Below are positions 1 to 8,980 of a stretch of DNA of 64,000 nucleotides, piece by piece. Where the stretch lies: assembly GCA_903844735.1 (NCBI GenBank), contig CAIMUX010000131.1, positions 62,001 through 126,000 on the forward strand. Reading direction: 5' to 3'. The position numbers and the translations under genes are program-made. This DNA is from Candidatus Eiseniibacteriota bacterium (GTDB lineage Bacteria; Eisenbacteria; RBG-16-71-46; CAIMUX01). The notes under the pieces were generated by a model. It did no database searches and was not told where the DNA came from. It saw only the letters and a program-made list of their open reading frames with translations. Positions within the stretch are counted from its first letter, which is position 1; every line of letters starts with the position of its first letter.

Positions 1-512
1 TGCCCTTCCTGCCGGTCGGTGATCGACTCAATGGAGCCCGAGAGCATGAAGTCCGCACCCAGCTCACGTCCCATTTTCTTGGCCGTCTCCTCGGTGGCGT
101 TCTGCCACTGGTCGGCGCGCTCGCTGCGAAGGTCCTGCCGCTCGGCGGCGGTGGCCACCACGCTCATCTGCCCGGAGTTTACGAAAGCGCGCTCGATGTC
201 GCCCACAAAGGTGCCGACCGGGATATGCTCGGCCGTCCTATTCCGGATCACCCCGACGATGACCGTCGGCTTGCGGCCCGTTTTCTGAATCCATTGCGTC
301 ACCCAAGGAGCGTTGAGCGCGTCCTGGATCATGGCCGAGGAAACCTCCCGGCTATCGGCATCGTTCCATCGTCCAGAGAGGTCCACGACCGTGTCGGGGG
401 TGATCCGCGTGACCGTCCGTTTGGCACAACCGAGGCCCCCCGCTCCTGCCGCGGCGGCCAGGACGAGGACAGATAGCGCGAGGCGGCGAACCGCGACCGG
501 CAAAGAGCGCAT
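1..512 (-). CDS. LpoB-like penicillin-binding-protein activator lipoprotein (C-terminus cut by window edge)
   Basis: The frame is open from an ATG at 512 to the window edge, giving 170 codons of an incomplete protein. A good ribosome site, GAGGAGATCAAG, abuts the start. Residues 1-27 form a basic start, a hydrophobic run and a Cys in the context GGLGC, so an exported lipoprotein is likely, although Gly at -3 is unusual for a lipobox. The following sequence (TPDTVVDLSGRWNDADSR, then KPTVIVGVIRN, and GADFMLSGSIESI near the edge) matches the LpoB/FlgO-like fold. In enterobacteria LpoB sits in the outer membrane and activates the bifunctional synthase PBP1b. No penicillin-binding protein is in this window, so its partner is unknown here. 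Its own promoter appears to lie at 561-590. Confidence 0.8.
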   Translation of the reverse strand, partial: MRSLPVAVRRLALSVLVLAAAAGAGGLGCAKRTVTRITPDTVVDLSGRWNDADSREVSSAMIQDALNAPWVTQWIQKTGRKPTVIVGVIRNRTAEHIPVGTFVGDIERAFVNSGQMSVVATAAERQDLRSERADQWQNATEETAKKMGRELGADFMLSGSIESITDRQEG

Positions 513-560
513 CTTGATCTCCTCTCTGGGTGCATCCCACCCGCGCGGGTGGATGTGTTG

Positions 561-590
561 AGGTTAGGATCGGCTCCGGTCGGGTGTCAA
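561..590 (-). promoter_or_regulatory. Sigma-70-type promoter for the lpoB-like gene
   Basis: On the minus strand a perfect -35 TTGACA (585-590) is followed after 18 bases by TAACCT (561-566). The expected start near 554 leaves a leader of about 40 bases before the ATG at 512. The -10 matches consensus at only three positions. Confidence 0.5.
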
Positions 591-611
591 TGTCCACGCT
601 CCGCTTCTGAG

Positions 612-656
612 ACAGTAAACAGAAGCCTGAAGCCCGAAGTCTGAAGCCCGAAGCCA
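612..656. repeat. Intergenic CTGAAGCCCGAAG-type short repeat
   Basis: The stretch carries near-identical tandem units of the form AGCCTGAAGCCCGAAGTCTG. Related words recur at about 56505-56540 and 60058-60075. The unit lies in the divergent gap between the lpoB-like gene and the glycosyltransferase. No gene is seen in it. Confidence 0.5.
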
Positions 657-700
657 TTGTATTCGTTCTCGGCTCCGAATCTCAGGTCCTTGCGTGGCCC

Positions 701-729
701 TTGACCTAATCATCGGCAAGAGCTAAACT
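701..729 (+). promoter_or_regulatory. Sigma-70-type promoter for the glycosyltransferase
   Basis: TTGACC (701-706), a 17-base spacer, then TAAACT (724-729). The predicted start near 736 gives a leader of about 190 bases before the ATG at 924. I see no ORF or riboswitch-like structure in that leader. Confidence 0.5.
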
Positions 730-923
730 TCGCCCGGTTGTCGAGAAGTCAGGGAAGGGGGGCGCGTGCGAGAGAATCAGGGTCTCCAGGTCTCCTCCAG
801 CTTCCGGTGCTTCACCGGCCTGTGGACGTTTCTCGGGATGCACCGGCCTTTCACCGGGCTGCCCTCGCTCATGGACGAACGTTGCGGCGCACATCATGCA
901 AGCAAACAGGGAGGGTGGGCGGA

Positions 924-1859
924 ATGGCGCGTGTCACGGTTGTAGCGGCTACGGTAAACGCTCGGGATGCTCTCTTGGCCACAGCCGAGACCATTCTGCG
1001 GCAAAGCTTCCGCGACTTCGATTTCTTCATCGCCGACGACGGGTCCACTGACGGAACCGGGCTCGCCGCCCTTTCTCGCTTCGGCCCCGACGCCACCCGG
1101 GCCGAGCGAGTCTGGGGGGAATGCCTTCGGGAGGACACGGGTACCCGTTGCGTCCGGATGATTCGCGACGGCATCGGCATCCACTACCTGCACCAGGTGA
1201 CCGCGCGGGGCCCCGGCGCGGCCCGCAATCGCGCCATGCTCATGGCCACCGGTGAGATGTTCGCCTTCGCGGAGCCGGGCGACCTCTGGCACCCGGACAA
1301 GCTGGCCCAGCAGGTGCGCCTTCTGGACGAACACGCCGACCTCGGGGCCGTCCTCTCCTGCCACCCCGGCCGCAAGCGCCGCACCGCCGCCTGCCGCGCG
1401 TCGAAACTGCAAGTCGTCAGCTTTGAATCGATCCTCGAAGCCGTCACCGAGCCCCTCGGGGGATCTCTCGTGCGTCGGGCCTGCCTGAACGGTGAAGTTC
1501 CGTTTGACGAGAACCTCCCGATCGGGGAGGAGTTCGATTTCTGGCTCCGACTTACGACCCGCCACCTCGTAGCCCGGTGGGAGGATCGGCTCCAAGTCGC
1601 CGCGCCCACGGCTTGCGTCGCCGACTGGGGCCTCGAGCGCTTCCGCGTCTACACCCTGGAGAAGGCCTACCAAGGCGGTCACCTTGGGGCACTGCTGCGC
1701 CACCGCGTGGCAGAGGAGCTGGTGCGCCAGTGCGAGCATCTCGTCGACGGCTACCGCCAGCGGGAGAACCACGAGCGAGCGAACTTCTACGACCGGAAAC
1801 GCAAACGCTTTACACAGGAGATCGTCAAGCTCGACGTGGGCGATCCTCTCTTCAGCTGA
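924..1859 (+). CDS. Family 2 glycosyltransferase (GT-A fold)
   Basis: A 311-residue protein that should transfer a nucleotide-activated sugar; donor and acceptor cannot be read from sequence. The start at 924 is chosen because GGGAGGGTGGGCGG lies just before it and the protein then opens directly with the beta-strand MARVTVVAATVNA typical of this fold. The frame is open further upstream, but that part does not look coding. The hallmark DDGSTDGT sits at about residues 38-45, followed by PGAARNRAM and the acidic GDLWHPDKL segment in the place of the metal-binding motif. No transmembrane segment is obvious, so it is probably cytosolic. It stands alone between divergent and convergent neighbours. 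Confidence 0.85.
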   Translation: MARVTVVAATVNARDALLATAETILRQSFRDFDFFIADDGSTDGTGLAALSRFGPDATRAERVWGECLREDTGTRCVRMIRDGIGIHYLHQVTARGPGAARNRAMLMATGEMFAFAEPGDLWHPDKLAQQVRLLDEHADLGAVLSCHPGRKRRTAACRASKLQVVSFESILEAVTEPLGGSLVRRACLNGEVPFDENLPIGEEFDFWLRLTTRHLVARWEDRLQVAAPTACVADWGLERFRVYTLEKAYQGGHLGALLRHRVAEELVRQCEHLVDGYRQRENHERANFYDRKRKRFTQEIVKLDVGDPLFS

Positions 1860-2048
1860 ATTCAGGTAGGTTGACCGATGTCAGCGTCGGGCTGACGCCG
1901 GAGGCACAGCAGCCGGAGAGGCCGGGCTGACGCCGGGGGCGCCACCTCTGGAGCATCGAGGCACTGGCCCCTGCCCACGCATCGAGCAAGGGCCGGGAGG
2001 CGACCAGCCACCCGACCCACGCGTTTCACACTCAGCGCTTCCGGGAGT

Positions 2049-3203
2049 TCAGCAGCTTCGGCCGCGGGAGAGCACCTCCATCGAAATGATGTGCCGCTGG
2101 ATCTGGCTCGTCCCCTCATAGATCTGAAAAACCTTGGCATCACGCATGAGCTTCTCGACCGGGTACTCGCGACTGTAGCCATACCCGCCAAAGATCTGCA
2201 CGGCATCGGTCGTCACGCGCATGGCGGTGTCGGCGGCGAAAAGCTTCGCGTAGGCCGCCTCGAGAATGCCCGGATACCCCCGATCGATGTGCCACGCCGC
2301 ACGCCAGGTGAGCAGCCGGGCCGCCTCCACATCGCGGGCCATATCGGCGATCATGAACGCCACCGCCTGCTGCCGGGCGATGGGATGGCCGAAGGCACGC
2401 CGTTCGTTGGCATAACGGATGGAGTGCTCCAGCGCCGCTCGGGCCAAACCCACCGCCGCGGCGGCCACGACCGGACGGGTATGCTCGAACGCCTTCATGG
2501 CCAGGAACCAACCACGCCCCTCCGCCCCGATGCGATTCTCTTCCGGGACCACGACATCGGTGAATGTGATGCCGCGGGTGTCGCTTGCCCGCTGTCCCAT
2601 CGTCTTTTCTTTTTTCCCGACCTCGACCCCGGGTGTCTCTCGAGGCACGATGAAAGCACTCATACCGCGCGCGCCCCGCGATGGGTTGGAGAGGGCGAGA
2701 ACAAAGTACCAATCGGCCACCCCTGCGCTTGTAATCCACATCTTGCTGCCGTTGATCACATACTCGGAGCCGACTTTGCGTGCGGTCGTGCGAATCCCCA
2801 TGACATCGCTTCCCGCGCCGGGTTCGGTCACGGCATACGCGGCGAGCCTGAATTGCTCGGCCATGGGCTGGAGCCACTTCTTCTTCTGTTCCTCGGAACC
2901 ACCGACGAGGACCGGAGCCTCGGCGAGCTGATTTGCCTCCATCGCCGTTCCGATTCCCGAACAGGCGGCGGCAATCTCCTCACCGATGAAACAACCCTCC
3001 AACACCCCGAGGCCAAGCCCGCCATACGCCTCGGGAAGGTGCGTGTTCATCAGCCCGAGCTCCCACGCTTTCTTTACGATGTCCATGGGGAAGTCCCCGG
3101 TCTCGTCGTGGTGGGCCGCGTGCGGGGCAACCTCGCGTTGCGCGAACTCACGCGCCAGATCTTGCAGTTGCTTCTGCTCGTCGCTCAGAGAGAAGTCGAT
3201 CAT
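2049..3203 (-). CDS. Acyl-CoA dehydrogenase
   Basis: A 384-residue flavoenzyme that introduces the trans-2 double bond into acyl-CoA thioesters, passing electrons to electron-transfer flavoprotein. The ATG at 3203 is preceded by AGGAGGGAC. N-terminal helical domain, middle beta domain with [11 protein letters not shown] and MWITSAG (FAD and substrate contacts), and C-terminal helical domain with [20 protein letters not shown] and YEGTSQIQ are all present. The Glu of YEGTSQ is the expected catalytic base. Length and motifs fit the short/medium-chain group; chain-length preference is not readable. It is monocistronic with a strong own promoter at 3255-3283. Confidence 0.93.
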   Translation of the reverse strand: MIDFSLSDEQKQLQDLAREFAQREVAPHAAHHDETGDFPMDIVKKAWELGLMNTHLPEAYGGLGLGVLEGCFIGEEIAAACSGIGTAMEANQLAEAPVLVGGSEEQKKKWLQPMAEQFRLAAYAVTEPGAGSDVMGIRTTARKVGSEYVINGSKMWITSAGVADWYFVLALSNPSRGARGMSAFIVPRETPGVEVGKKEKTMGQRASDTRGITFTDVVVPEENRIGAEGRGWFLAMKAFEHTRPVVAAAAVGLARAALEHSIRYANERRAFGHPIARQQAVAFMIADMARDVEAARLLTWRAAWHIDRGYPGILEAAYAKLFAADTAMRVTTDAVQIFGGYGYSREYPVEKLMRDAKVFQIYEGTSQIQRHIISMEVLSRGRSC

Positions 3204-3254
3204 CGTCCCTCCTGGTCCGCCTCTTGGTCCCGGCGTGCGCCGGGAAGCGCCTGT

Positions 3255-3283
3255 ATTATAGGGATGTCCACCGCCCACCTCAA
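3255..3283 (-). promoter_or_regulatory. Strong sigma-70-type promoter for the acyl-CoA dehydrogenase
   Basis: On the minus strand TTGAGG (3278-3283), a spacer of exactly 17 bases and a perfect TATAAT (3255-3260). The predicted start near 3248 gives a leader of about 45 bases to the ATG at 3203. Confidence 0.65.
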
Positions 3284-3344
3284 GGAGAGGGAATGGGGGA
3301 TGGTATGCTCATTCCGCGGATGAGCGCACCGCAGGGGAGGGGAC

Positions 3345-4085
3345 ATGTCTGAGAGAGACCCACTCGCACTGGTGACCGGCGCCGGGATTCGCCTCGGGCG
3401 CGCGGTGTCCGAACTGCTGGCCCACCATGGCTTTCGGGTGGCACTGCACTACCACCGCCACCGTGATCAAGCAGAAGCGTTGGCGGCTCTGCTCAATCGC
3501 CACGGAGCCGGCGCCAAACGAGCCGCCTGCTTCGCCGCCGACCTGTCCGACCCCCACGCCATGGAGCCGCTGGTAGACACGGTGGAACAGGAGATGGGGC
3601 CACTCGAAGTCCTGGTTCTTTCTGCGGCCATCTACCCACGGGATCCGCTCTCAGGTGTGGAGGCGGACAGGTTCGAGGAGACCCTCCGCGTCAACCTCAT
3701 CTCGCCGTTTCTCCTTGCGCGCACGGCCGGGCTGCGCATGAAGGAACGCGGCCGGGGTTCGATCACGGCACTGCTCGATTGGTCGGTGGACCGCCCCTAC
3801 GCCGACCGCATCCCGTACTCCATCGCCAAAGCCGGCCTCAGGTCGGGCGTGCTGGGCTTGGCGCGGGCACTCGCACCCGAGGTGCGGGTCAACGGCATCG
3901 CCCTCGGCGCGGTGCTTCTGCCCGAAGGGATTAGTTCGGAGCTACACGAGCGTATCCGGACCGCGGCCCCGCTGCAGCGCATCGGCACCCCGATGGACGC
4001 CGCGGACGCCGTGCGGTATCTCGTGCAGGCTGAATTCGTAACCGGCACCATTCTCACCGTGGACGGCGGCCGTTCTGTGGCTTGA
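3345..4085 (+). CDS. Short-chain dehydrogenase/reductase, pteridine-reductase-like
   Basis: A 246-residue NAD(P)-dependent Rossmann oxidoreductase. The dinucleotide loop reads LVTGAGIRLGRAV near residues 9-21. The catalytic Y158-x3-K162 is in YSIAKAG. The usual SDR catalytic Ser is absent; instead an Asp (D145, in ALLDWSVDRP) lies exactly 13 residues before the Tyr. That spacing and the DxSVxRP context resemble PTR1/FolM-type pteridine reductases, where Asp serves with Tyr and Lys. N-terminal text (RVALHYHRHRDQAEAL) also fits that group. A role in reducing dihydropterins is therefore the best guess; a generic FabG-like reductase is the alternative. The start at 3345 has GAGGGGAC ahead of it. 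Confidence 0.8.
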   Translation: MSERDPLALVTGAGIRLGRAVSELLAHHGFRVALHYHRHRDQAEALAALLNRHGAGAKRAACFAADLSDPHAMEPLVDTVEQEMGPLEVLVLSAAIYPRDPLSGVEADRFEETLRVNLISPFLLARTAGLRMKERGRGSITALLDWSVDRPYADRIPYSIAKAGLRSGVLGLARALAPEVRVNGIALGAVLLPEGISSELHERIRTAAPLQRIGTPMDAADAVRYLVQAEFVTGTILTVDGGRSVA

Positions 4086-4180
4086 TTCGCGGTGCGAGCC
4101 GGCCCTGTTGTTCGACCCAGTCCGGCGGCACGGCCCAGCTCGGTCGCATGGCCCGGTACTGGCGCGGATCGGCAACGCCG

Positions 4181-6601
4181 TTACCGGCGCGGGTCGGCGA
4201 TCTCGGATGGCAGCGCACCACTGAGCCGATCCAACTCTCGTAGATATCCGGAGCGAGAGAGGACCTGGATGCTCGGCCGCTCCGACGGGCCGGAAAGGAC
4301 GGCATAGAGCGCCGCATTCTCGCCCCCCACCAACGAGGAGAGGAGCTTCCCCAGCCCGTCTCCGGTCTCGCCGATCGAACGGATACTGAGCACGCAGCGC
4401 AGAGAATCGCTCGCGTCAAGCTGCCCCGCCCCCTCGATCCGCAGCGGAGGCGCCTCGATACGGAGCCGGTTCCAGCGGAGCGTGCCGGCATCGCGACGGA
4501 CGTCCGCCTCCAGGAGATCGAAGGTGAGAACCGAGAGCCTGTCCAGGTGCGTGCGGCGGCGCAGCTCCTCCTGAATCGGCAGGCCGCGCAGGCTACCGTC
4601 GGACGCGTGCAACGATCCTTCGAGCTGAACGCCCGCAGCAAAGGCATCCGCCGAACTCGGCCAGCGCAATCGCATCGTTCCGGAGAGCGTCCCCTCGACA
4701 CCCCGAGCCATTCCAGGGTTCATCCGTGCCAGCAGGGGCCGCAACAGCTTGAGATCGACCCCGCTGATCTCCAAGCGTGTGTCCTGGGCCGCCAGTTCGG
4801 AGCGCCCGCCCTTGGCTGACGAGAAACCTCCGCTAAGGCGGCCGCCTCCCAGGCGGACATCGAGATGCTTGAGGCCGAACCGACGTCCGCTGCGATCCAA
4901 CTCTACCGAGAGGCTGTCGAACGCCACTCCCGCCACACTGCCCTGGTCGATCCGCGCCGCGCCGCGGCCGGGACGCGCGAACCAGAACGGGATCTCGTAG
5001 GCCGTGGGAAATCGGTTCCGGTCCAGGCTGAAATCCTCGATCCGGCAGAAGGGAGACGTGAACTCCCAGCGAGTCTCGGCACGGGCGTAGTCAGGCCTTC
5101 TCGGATCAGCCAGGGGCAGATCCCGTGCATCGAGACGAAACGGACTGCTCCCCCAGATCCCAGCCAGGACGAACCCAACTCTTTCCCCCGCGCCCCAGGC
5201 GTCCAGGCTGCCCTGCGTGAGACTGTCCGCAAACCAAGGGCCACGCAGACGAGTGAACGACCCGTCCATGCGACCTCGTGGCATCAGGGTCCACCCTCCG
5301 CCCAGTGCCTCACGCCTCCCCTCGAACGACACGGTCCCGTTCATCCGCCCGGCCGCGCTCCATCCCTGGCCGAGAATTCCGATCCATCCCGGGTCGAACG
5401 TCCCGGCAAGATTCCCGGTGAGGTGAAGCCCGTTCGTGGTGGAGAGCCATTGCAGTTGGACTTCCGCGCTGTCCCGACCGGCGCCGTCGCGGTCACGCAA
5501 TACGAGGCGGGAGACGTCGATGCGACCCGGCAGGATGCGCACTGTTCCCGACACCCCGGTACGTGGTGATTCCGCCCCGGTCAGAGAGAGAAAGCCTCCC
5601 CGCAGCTGTACCGCCGCCTCCCCCACTCCGGACAGCCGCCACCCCTCACCGCTCGCGTGCAGACTCCACGGCCCCTCCCATCGCAGCCGGCCCAGCGGAC
5701 CGTCGCGACCATCGAGAAAGGCCTGCGCCACCGTGCCCATGGGATCCCGAAGGTCCCCCGACCAAGACGCCACGCCCCCCTGACCCGCTTCGGCCACACG
5801 AATGCGCACGCCGGAGGAATCGGACCCGAGAGCAAGGTCCCAGACAGGCCCGTCACCGAACTTGCCCGCGTCGCGCAGAAGTCGCACAGGTACCGACCAA
5901 GCGCGCTGTTTCACCCGCACGCGCAGTTCTCCCGCCAGCTCGAGGCGGTCCCCTCCCGTGAAGAGGCGCACCTCCCCCACGCGCACGGCTTCACCCTCCG
6001 GAAACAACTCGGTGGGAAGCCGGATGTCGAGGTCGCGCGCCAGCACCGCGGGTTCCCGACCAACTCGCTCCGCACGCGATGGATCGCCGGATTGCGAAGC
6101 GTCGGCCGGGCCCGCCCCGCTTTCCTGGATCACGCGCAGGAGAGCACTCCAGGGGATGGGCCGTGGAGCGCCGGAAATCGGGTCGACGTAGCTGCGTGGC
6201 GCTTGAGGCAGCAGGTCGCGACCGATGTCGACGACGCCGCCGCGGATCTCGACGCGATCAAGGCCGGGGCGCAATGGGAAGCCCCAGCGCGGGACCAGAT
6301 CAACGGCTTCCAGACGAATGCGGCCTGATACCGCGCCCGGCCCGGGACGACCGGAGAGAACCGATGCCTGAACGCCGCGCAGGCGCAAGGCTGGGCGCGG
6401 CAGCCAGCGAAGGCGTGAATCCTCCCAGCTTGGAGTAGAGACGCGTCCATCGAGACCGATCCCTCGAACTGCGGCTACTAGATCGACCTCGCGCGCGCGT
6501 CGTTCAAGCGAGGTGCGGACCGCCCGATCGGCCACAAGACCGGCGGAGACGATGAGAACGCCCGCCCCGAGCCAGGCCCAGCGGCGTCCCTTGCTGTCCA
6601 T
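4181..6601 (-). CDS. AsmA-like envelope protein
   Basis: An 806-residue protein with one N-terminal membrane anchor (about residues 8-27, WAWLGAGVLIVSAGLVA) and a long, beta-rich periplasmic part with repeated LRL/VDIG-type strands. Near the C-terminus the pattern SGTMRL, GSLHASDGSLRGLPI, and then FDLLEADVRRDAGTLRWNR resembles the C-terminal domain of AsmA/TamB-related proteins, which are thought to carry phospholipids across the envelope or affect outer-membrane assembly. The ATG at 6601 follows GAGGGGACGGC. The gene starts 54 bases after the L,D-transpeptidase stop on the same strand, so the two are probably co-transcribed. AsmA membership is by overall pattern; the family is very divergent. 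Confidence 0.7.
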   Translation of the reverse strand: MDSKGRRWAWLGAGVLIVSAGLVADRAVRTSLERRAREVDLVAAVRGIGLDGRVSTPSWEDSRLRWLPRPALRLRGVQASVLSGRPGPGAVSGRIRLEAVDLVPRWGFPLRPGLDRVEIRGGVVDIGRDLLPQAPRSYVDPISGAPRPIPWSALLRVIQESGAGPADASQSGDPSRAERVGREPAVLARDLDIRLPTELFPEGEAVRVGEVRLFTGGDRLELAGELRVRVKQRAWSVPVRLLRDAGKFGDGPVWDLALGSDSSGVRIRVAEAGQGGVASWSGDLRDPMGTVAQAFLDGRDGPLGRLRWEGPWSLHASGEGWRLSGVGEAAVQLRGGFLSLTGAESPRTGVSGTVRILPGRIDVSRLVLRDRDGAGRDSAEVQLQWLSTTNGLHLTGNLAGTFDPGWIGILGQGWSAAGRMNGTVSFEGRREALGGGWTLMPRGRMDGSFTRLRGPWFADSLTQGSLDAWGAGERVGFVLAGIWGSSPFRLDARDLPLADPRRPDYARAETRWEFTSPFCRIEDFSLDRNRFPTAYEIPFWFARPGRGAARIDQGSVAGVAFDSLSVELDRSGRRFGLKHLDVRLGGGRLSGGFSSAKGGRSELAAQDTRLEISGVDLKLLRPLLARMNPGMARGVEGTLSGTMRLRWPSSADAFAAGVQLEGSLHASDGSLRGLPIQEELRRRTHLDRLSVLTFDLLEADVRRDAGTLRWNRLRIEAPPLRIEGAGQLDASDSLRCVLSIRSIGETGDGLGKLLSSLVGGENAALYAVLSGPSERPSIQVLSRSGYLRELDRLSGALPSEIADPRR

Positions 6602-6655
6602 GCCGTCCCCTCTCGCGGCCGCGTCGACCCACCTCGGGCCGCGCGATGACGCCGT

Positions 6656-7822
6656 CTAGTCGGCCCGGCCCGGAAGGGCCGCGGTGCCCGTTGTCAGGCC
6701 ACCGGAAGAAAGCCACGTGGGCTCCTGCCAGACCCCCACGATCGTCACCGGTGTACCAGTGCGAAGGAAAGACATGAGCCGGTCCATGTCAGCGTTGGCC
6801 AGGCTCACGCATCCGGCGGTCCAGTTATTTCCGCGGCCGCCTTCCCCGTGGATCTCGATCAGACTGCCGATGCGGGCCCCGCGTGAAATCTGCCCGGTCC
6901 GCTTGGCCTTCACGAAGCGGCTCCGATCGGTCTGGTTGGGGTAGTTCAGGAGGGCGGCCTTGTAGTAACGACTGTTGCCGTGCCCCTTCAGAGCCGAGAT
7001 CTGGTAGCGCCCCTCCGGCGTGGCTCGGTCTCCCTCCGTGAGTTTCCGCTCCATCCAGGAGTTGCCCATCTCCACCGGGAACGTCTCGACCACGCGCCCG
7101 TGCCGAAGGATATGGCATTCCTGGTTGAGCTTGTCGATGAGCACCATCGGCTCATTGGTCTGAGTCGAGGCAGCTAGAGTCTCCCGCACCAAGACGTTCC
7201 ATTCGTGGCGCCGTTCGAGGAAACGGGTGAGCCGCGCCTGCAATCGCAGGGAGGCCTCGTCGATCTCAGCTTCCGCGCGATCGAGCAGCTCCCGCGCGTC
7301 GATCGCCTCCTGGTCCATGAGGCGCGCGTCGGCGGCCTTGATGAAGGCATCGGCCGAACTGAGGCGAACCAGGGCGTCGCCGCGCAGGTTGAGTCGCTCA
7401 ACGAGGCTACGGGTCGTGGCCAACGAGTGCCGCAACGATGTGACGCGCCGCCCTCCATCGAGGGCGGCGGTTTGGCGCGCCTCTTGGGCCACGGAATCAG
7501 CCTCTCCGCAGAGCTTCCGCGCCCGGTCCACGTGGTAGCGCGCAAGATCGTAGCGGCGAAAGAGGTCGAGCTTGCGATACTCCTGCTCAACGGCCCGCTG
7601 CGCGTCGCCGAGATTCTGCTCGGCGGAGTCCAAAAGCGGCCGGGCGGGTACTTCGTCCGACGTGCTCCGCGCCTGGTTCAGAGCCATCCGGGCGTCGAGC
7701 AGCGACTGGACGGGCGGAAGATCCCTCTTGATCCATAGCCACGTAGTGCCGCCACACAAAATCGCCGTACAACCGAAAACCACCGGCGCCAGCCAGCGCC
7801 GGTTTCGCTTTCCCCGTGTCAT
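6656..7822 (-). CDS. L,D-transpeptidase (YkuD domain) with N-terminal anchor and helical region
   Basis: A 388-residue enzyme expected to act in the periplasm on peptidoglycan, forming 3-3 cross-links or attaching proteins to meso-diaminopimelate. An anchor lies at about residues 10-32, then a long helical stretch rich in Ala, Arg and Glu that looks coiled-coil, then a YkuD domain from about residue 240. The catalytic motif is visible as IEIHGEGG followed by NNWTAGCVSLANADMDRL, with the His and the nucleophilic Cys. The ATG at 7822 was chosen over an upstream in-frame start because AGGAGG lies four bases before it. It heads a unit with the AsmA-like gene; its promoter is probably 7873-7902. 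Confidence 0.88.
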   Translation of the reverse strand: MTRGKRNRRWLAPVVFGCTAILCGGTTWLWIKRDLPPVQSLLDARMALNQARSTSDEVPARPLLDSAEQNLGDAQRAVEQEYRKLDLFRRYDLARYHVDRARKLCGEADSVAQEARQTAALDGGRRVTSLRHSLATTRSLVERLNLRGDALVRLSSADAFIKAADARLMDQEAIDARELLDRAEAEIDEASLRLQARLTRFLERRHEWNVLVRETLAASTQTNEPMVLIDKLNQECHILRHGRVVETFPVEMGNSWMERKLTEGDRATPEGRYQISALKGHGNSRYYKAALLNYPNQTDRSRFVKAKRTGQISRGARIGSLIEIHGEGGRGNNWTAGCVSLANADMDRLMSFLRTGTPVTIVGVWQEPTWLSSGGLTTGTAALPGRAD

Positions 7823-7872
7823 CCAACCTCCTACAAAGACCAAAGTCCCTTCCCATCGTCCTCGGGTTTATG

Positions 7873-7902
7873 ACGTTACACGCCAATGGACACCGGGGTC
7901 AA
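7873..7902 (-). promoter_or_regulatory. Sigma-70-type promoter for the L,D-transpeptidase unit
   Basis: On the minus strand TTGACC (7897-7902), an 18-base spacer, then TAACGT (7873-7878). The leader to the ATG at 7822 would be about 45 bases. Confidence 0.45.
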
Positions 7903-8218
7903 CGCCCAACTCAAAAAAAACATCGACAGAACCTTGCCGGCAGGGAACCTGGCGACCTCGGCGGTGTTTATGCGGCCGTTGTTTTGTGCTTCGGCACATT
8001 CTCTTGGGCACTGCTGTCTTGCTGAACGATCCTGCACGCCTCGGATGCCTTGCGCGTCCGGGGTGGCGCTACAGGTCGTCAGGGGATTGCGGTCCCAGAC
8101 CTTGCGGCGGCGACCCGGAAACTGCGATCCTCCAGCCCCCCCACGTTTGAGGATCGACCGGGTTGCTGCCGCTTTTTCATTCGGTCCTGCGTCGACGTAC
8201 TCGCGGCGGCTGATCTGG

Positions 8219-8255
8219 AACTGCCTCCTTGGCCGCACTGGGCTAGGAGGCAGTT
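8219..8255. other. Perfect 11-bp inverted repeat (hairpin)
   Basis: AACTGCCTCCT (8219-8229) is matched exactly by AGGAGGCAGTT (8245-8255) around a 15-base loop. ATTTCG follows on the plus strand, so it could stop a plus-strand transcript. No plus-strand gene is evident just before it, so its role is open. It lies 26 bases before the intergenic repeat copy at 8281. Confidence 0.55.
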
Positions 8256-8280
8256 ATTTCGTGACTGCCTAGGTTGCCAG

Positions 8281-8417
8281 GAGTCGGGATTCAGAATTCA
8301 GAATGAGGACGCTGCTCGACGAGACGTGAGGGCCGAGACGTGAGGGCTTGGTGGGATGGCAGCATGACCATCAGGCTGTGCTTGAGCCTACCGCTTGTCT
8401 CGGACATTCCCCCGATC
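8281..8417 (+). repeat. Intergenic repeat, copy A (GAATTCAGAATGAGGACGCT type)
   Basis: This block shares long matched segments with 29976-30116: CAGAATGAGGACGCT-CTCGACGAGAC, then TGAGG, CTTGGTGG, and a conserved end TTGTCTCGG-CATTCCCCCGATC. The two copies are about 21 kb apart, differ by small insertions and point the same way. No ORF is shared between the copies, so this looks like a dispersed non-coding repeat rather than a gene. Confidence 0.7.
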
Positions 8418-8444
8418 AGGACGGCACGCGGCCATCCGCACCTC

Positions 8445-8790
8445 TTCAAGGCTGGGACCTCCCCGGCTGGGATCACTGCCGCAACCAGACCATCCACGAC
8501 ATTGACTGGGACCACTCCGAGAACGACACCTTCCGAGTAATCATCCGATTCCGTGTGGACGAGCCCTGCGTGCAGGGGCCGATCGAGGAGGCGATCGACC
8601 AACTCCGCCGATACGCAAACCAGCGGTCGTGGGCGGTGGACAACGAGGGCAACGTTCGCCTGTTCCGCACCTACCAGTTTCGTGATCGCCACGTGCTGAG
8701 GCGAGGCCCGCGTGGGCGATCTCGGGGCACAGGCGGGCCACCATCTGGAATGGAAGGATACGGCGATGGCGGCATGAACACGCTCGGCCC
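8445..8790 (+). pseudogene. Decayed gene, possibly a pterin-4a-carbinolamine dehydratase remnant
   Basis: From about 8445 one plus-strand frame has strongly GC-rich third codon positions, as in the real genes of this window, and reads IEEAIDQLRRYANQRSWAVD and then GNVRLFRTYQFRDRHVL. At about 8695-8705 the sense continues in another frame as EARVGDLGAQAGHHLEW. Joined together, these resemble the family pattern W...L.R.F.F.d...rV..LA...GHHP. The shift of frame, the missing Pro after GHH and the lack of a recognisable C-terminus say that the gene is broken. Assignment to the pterin dehydratase family is tentative. The coding signal is clearer than the identity. Confidence 0.35.
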
Positions 8791-8980
8791 GTCGTCGATC
8801 CCGACGTAGGAGAGCTCCGGACAGGTCGTCCACCCTGATGTGGTGATCATTCCCAGCGGCCGGAACGGCGTCGTGCGGACGTTGACGCACGGGCAGCAGG
8901 AGACCCGCCGGCACAGGGTGATCCGAGACGGCCGAGTCAGGGCTTCCCGGGGGCGATCTTGCAGGTGGCCAGTCGCGGCT

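Noticed and set aside
8291-8914. A 207-codon minus-strand frame over the repeat and the remnant
   Set aside because: Third-position GC is much lower than in the plus-strand frame, and it runs through the dispersed repeat.
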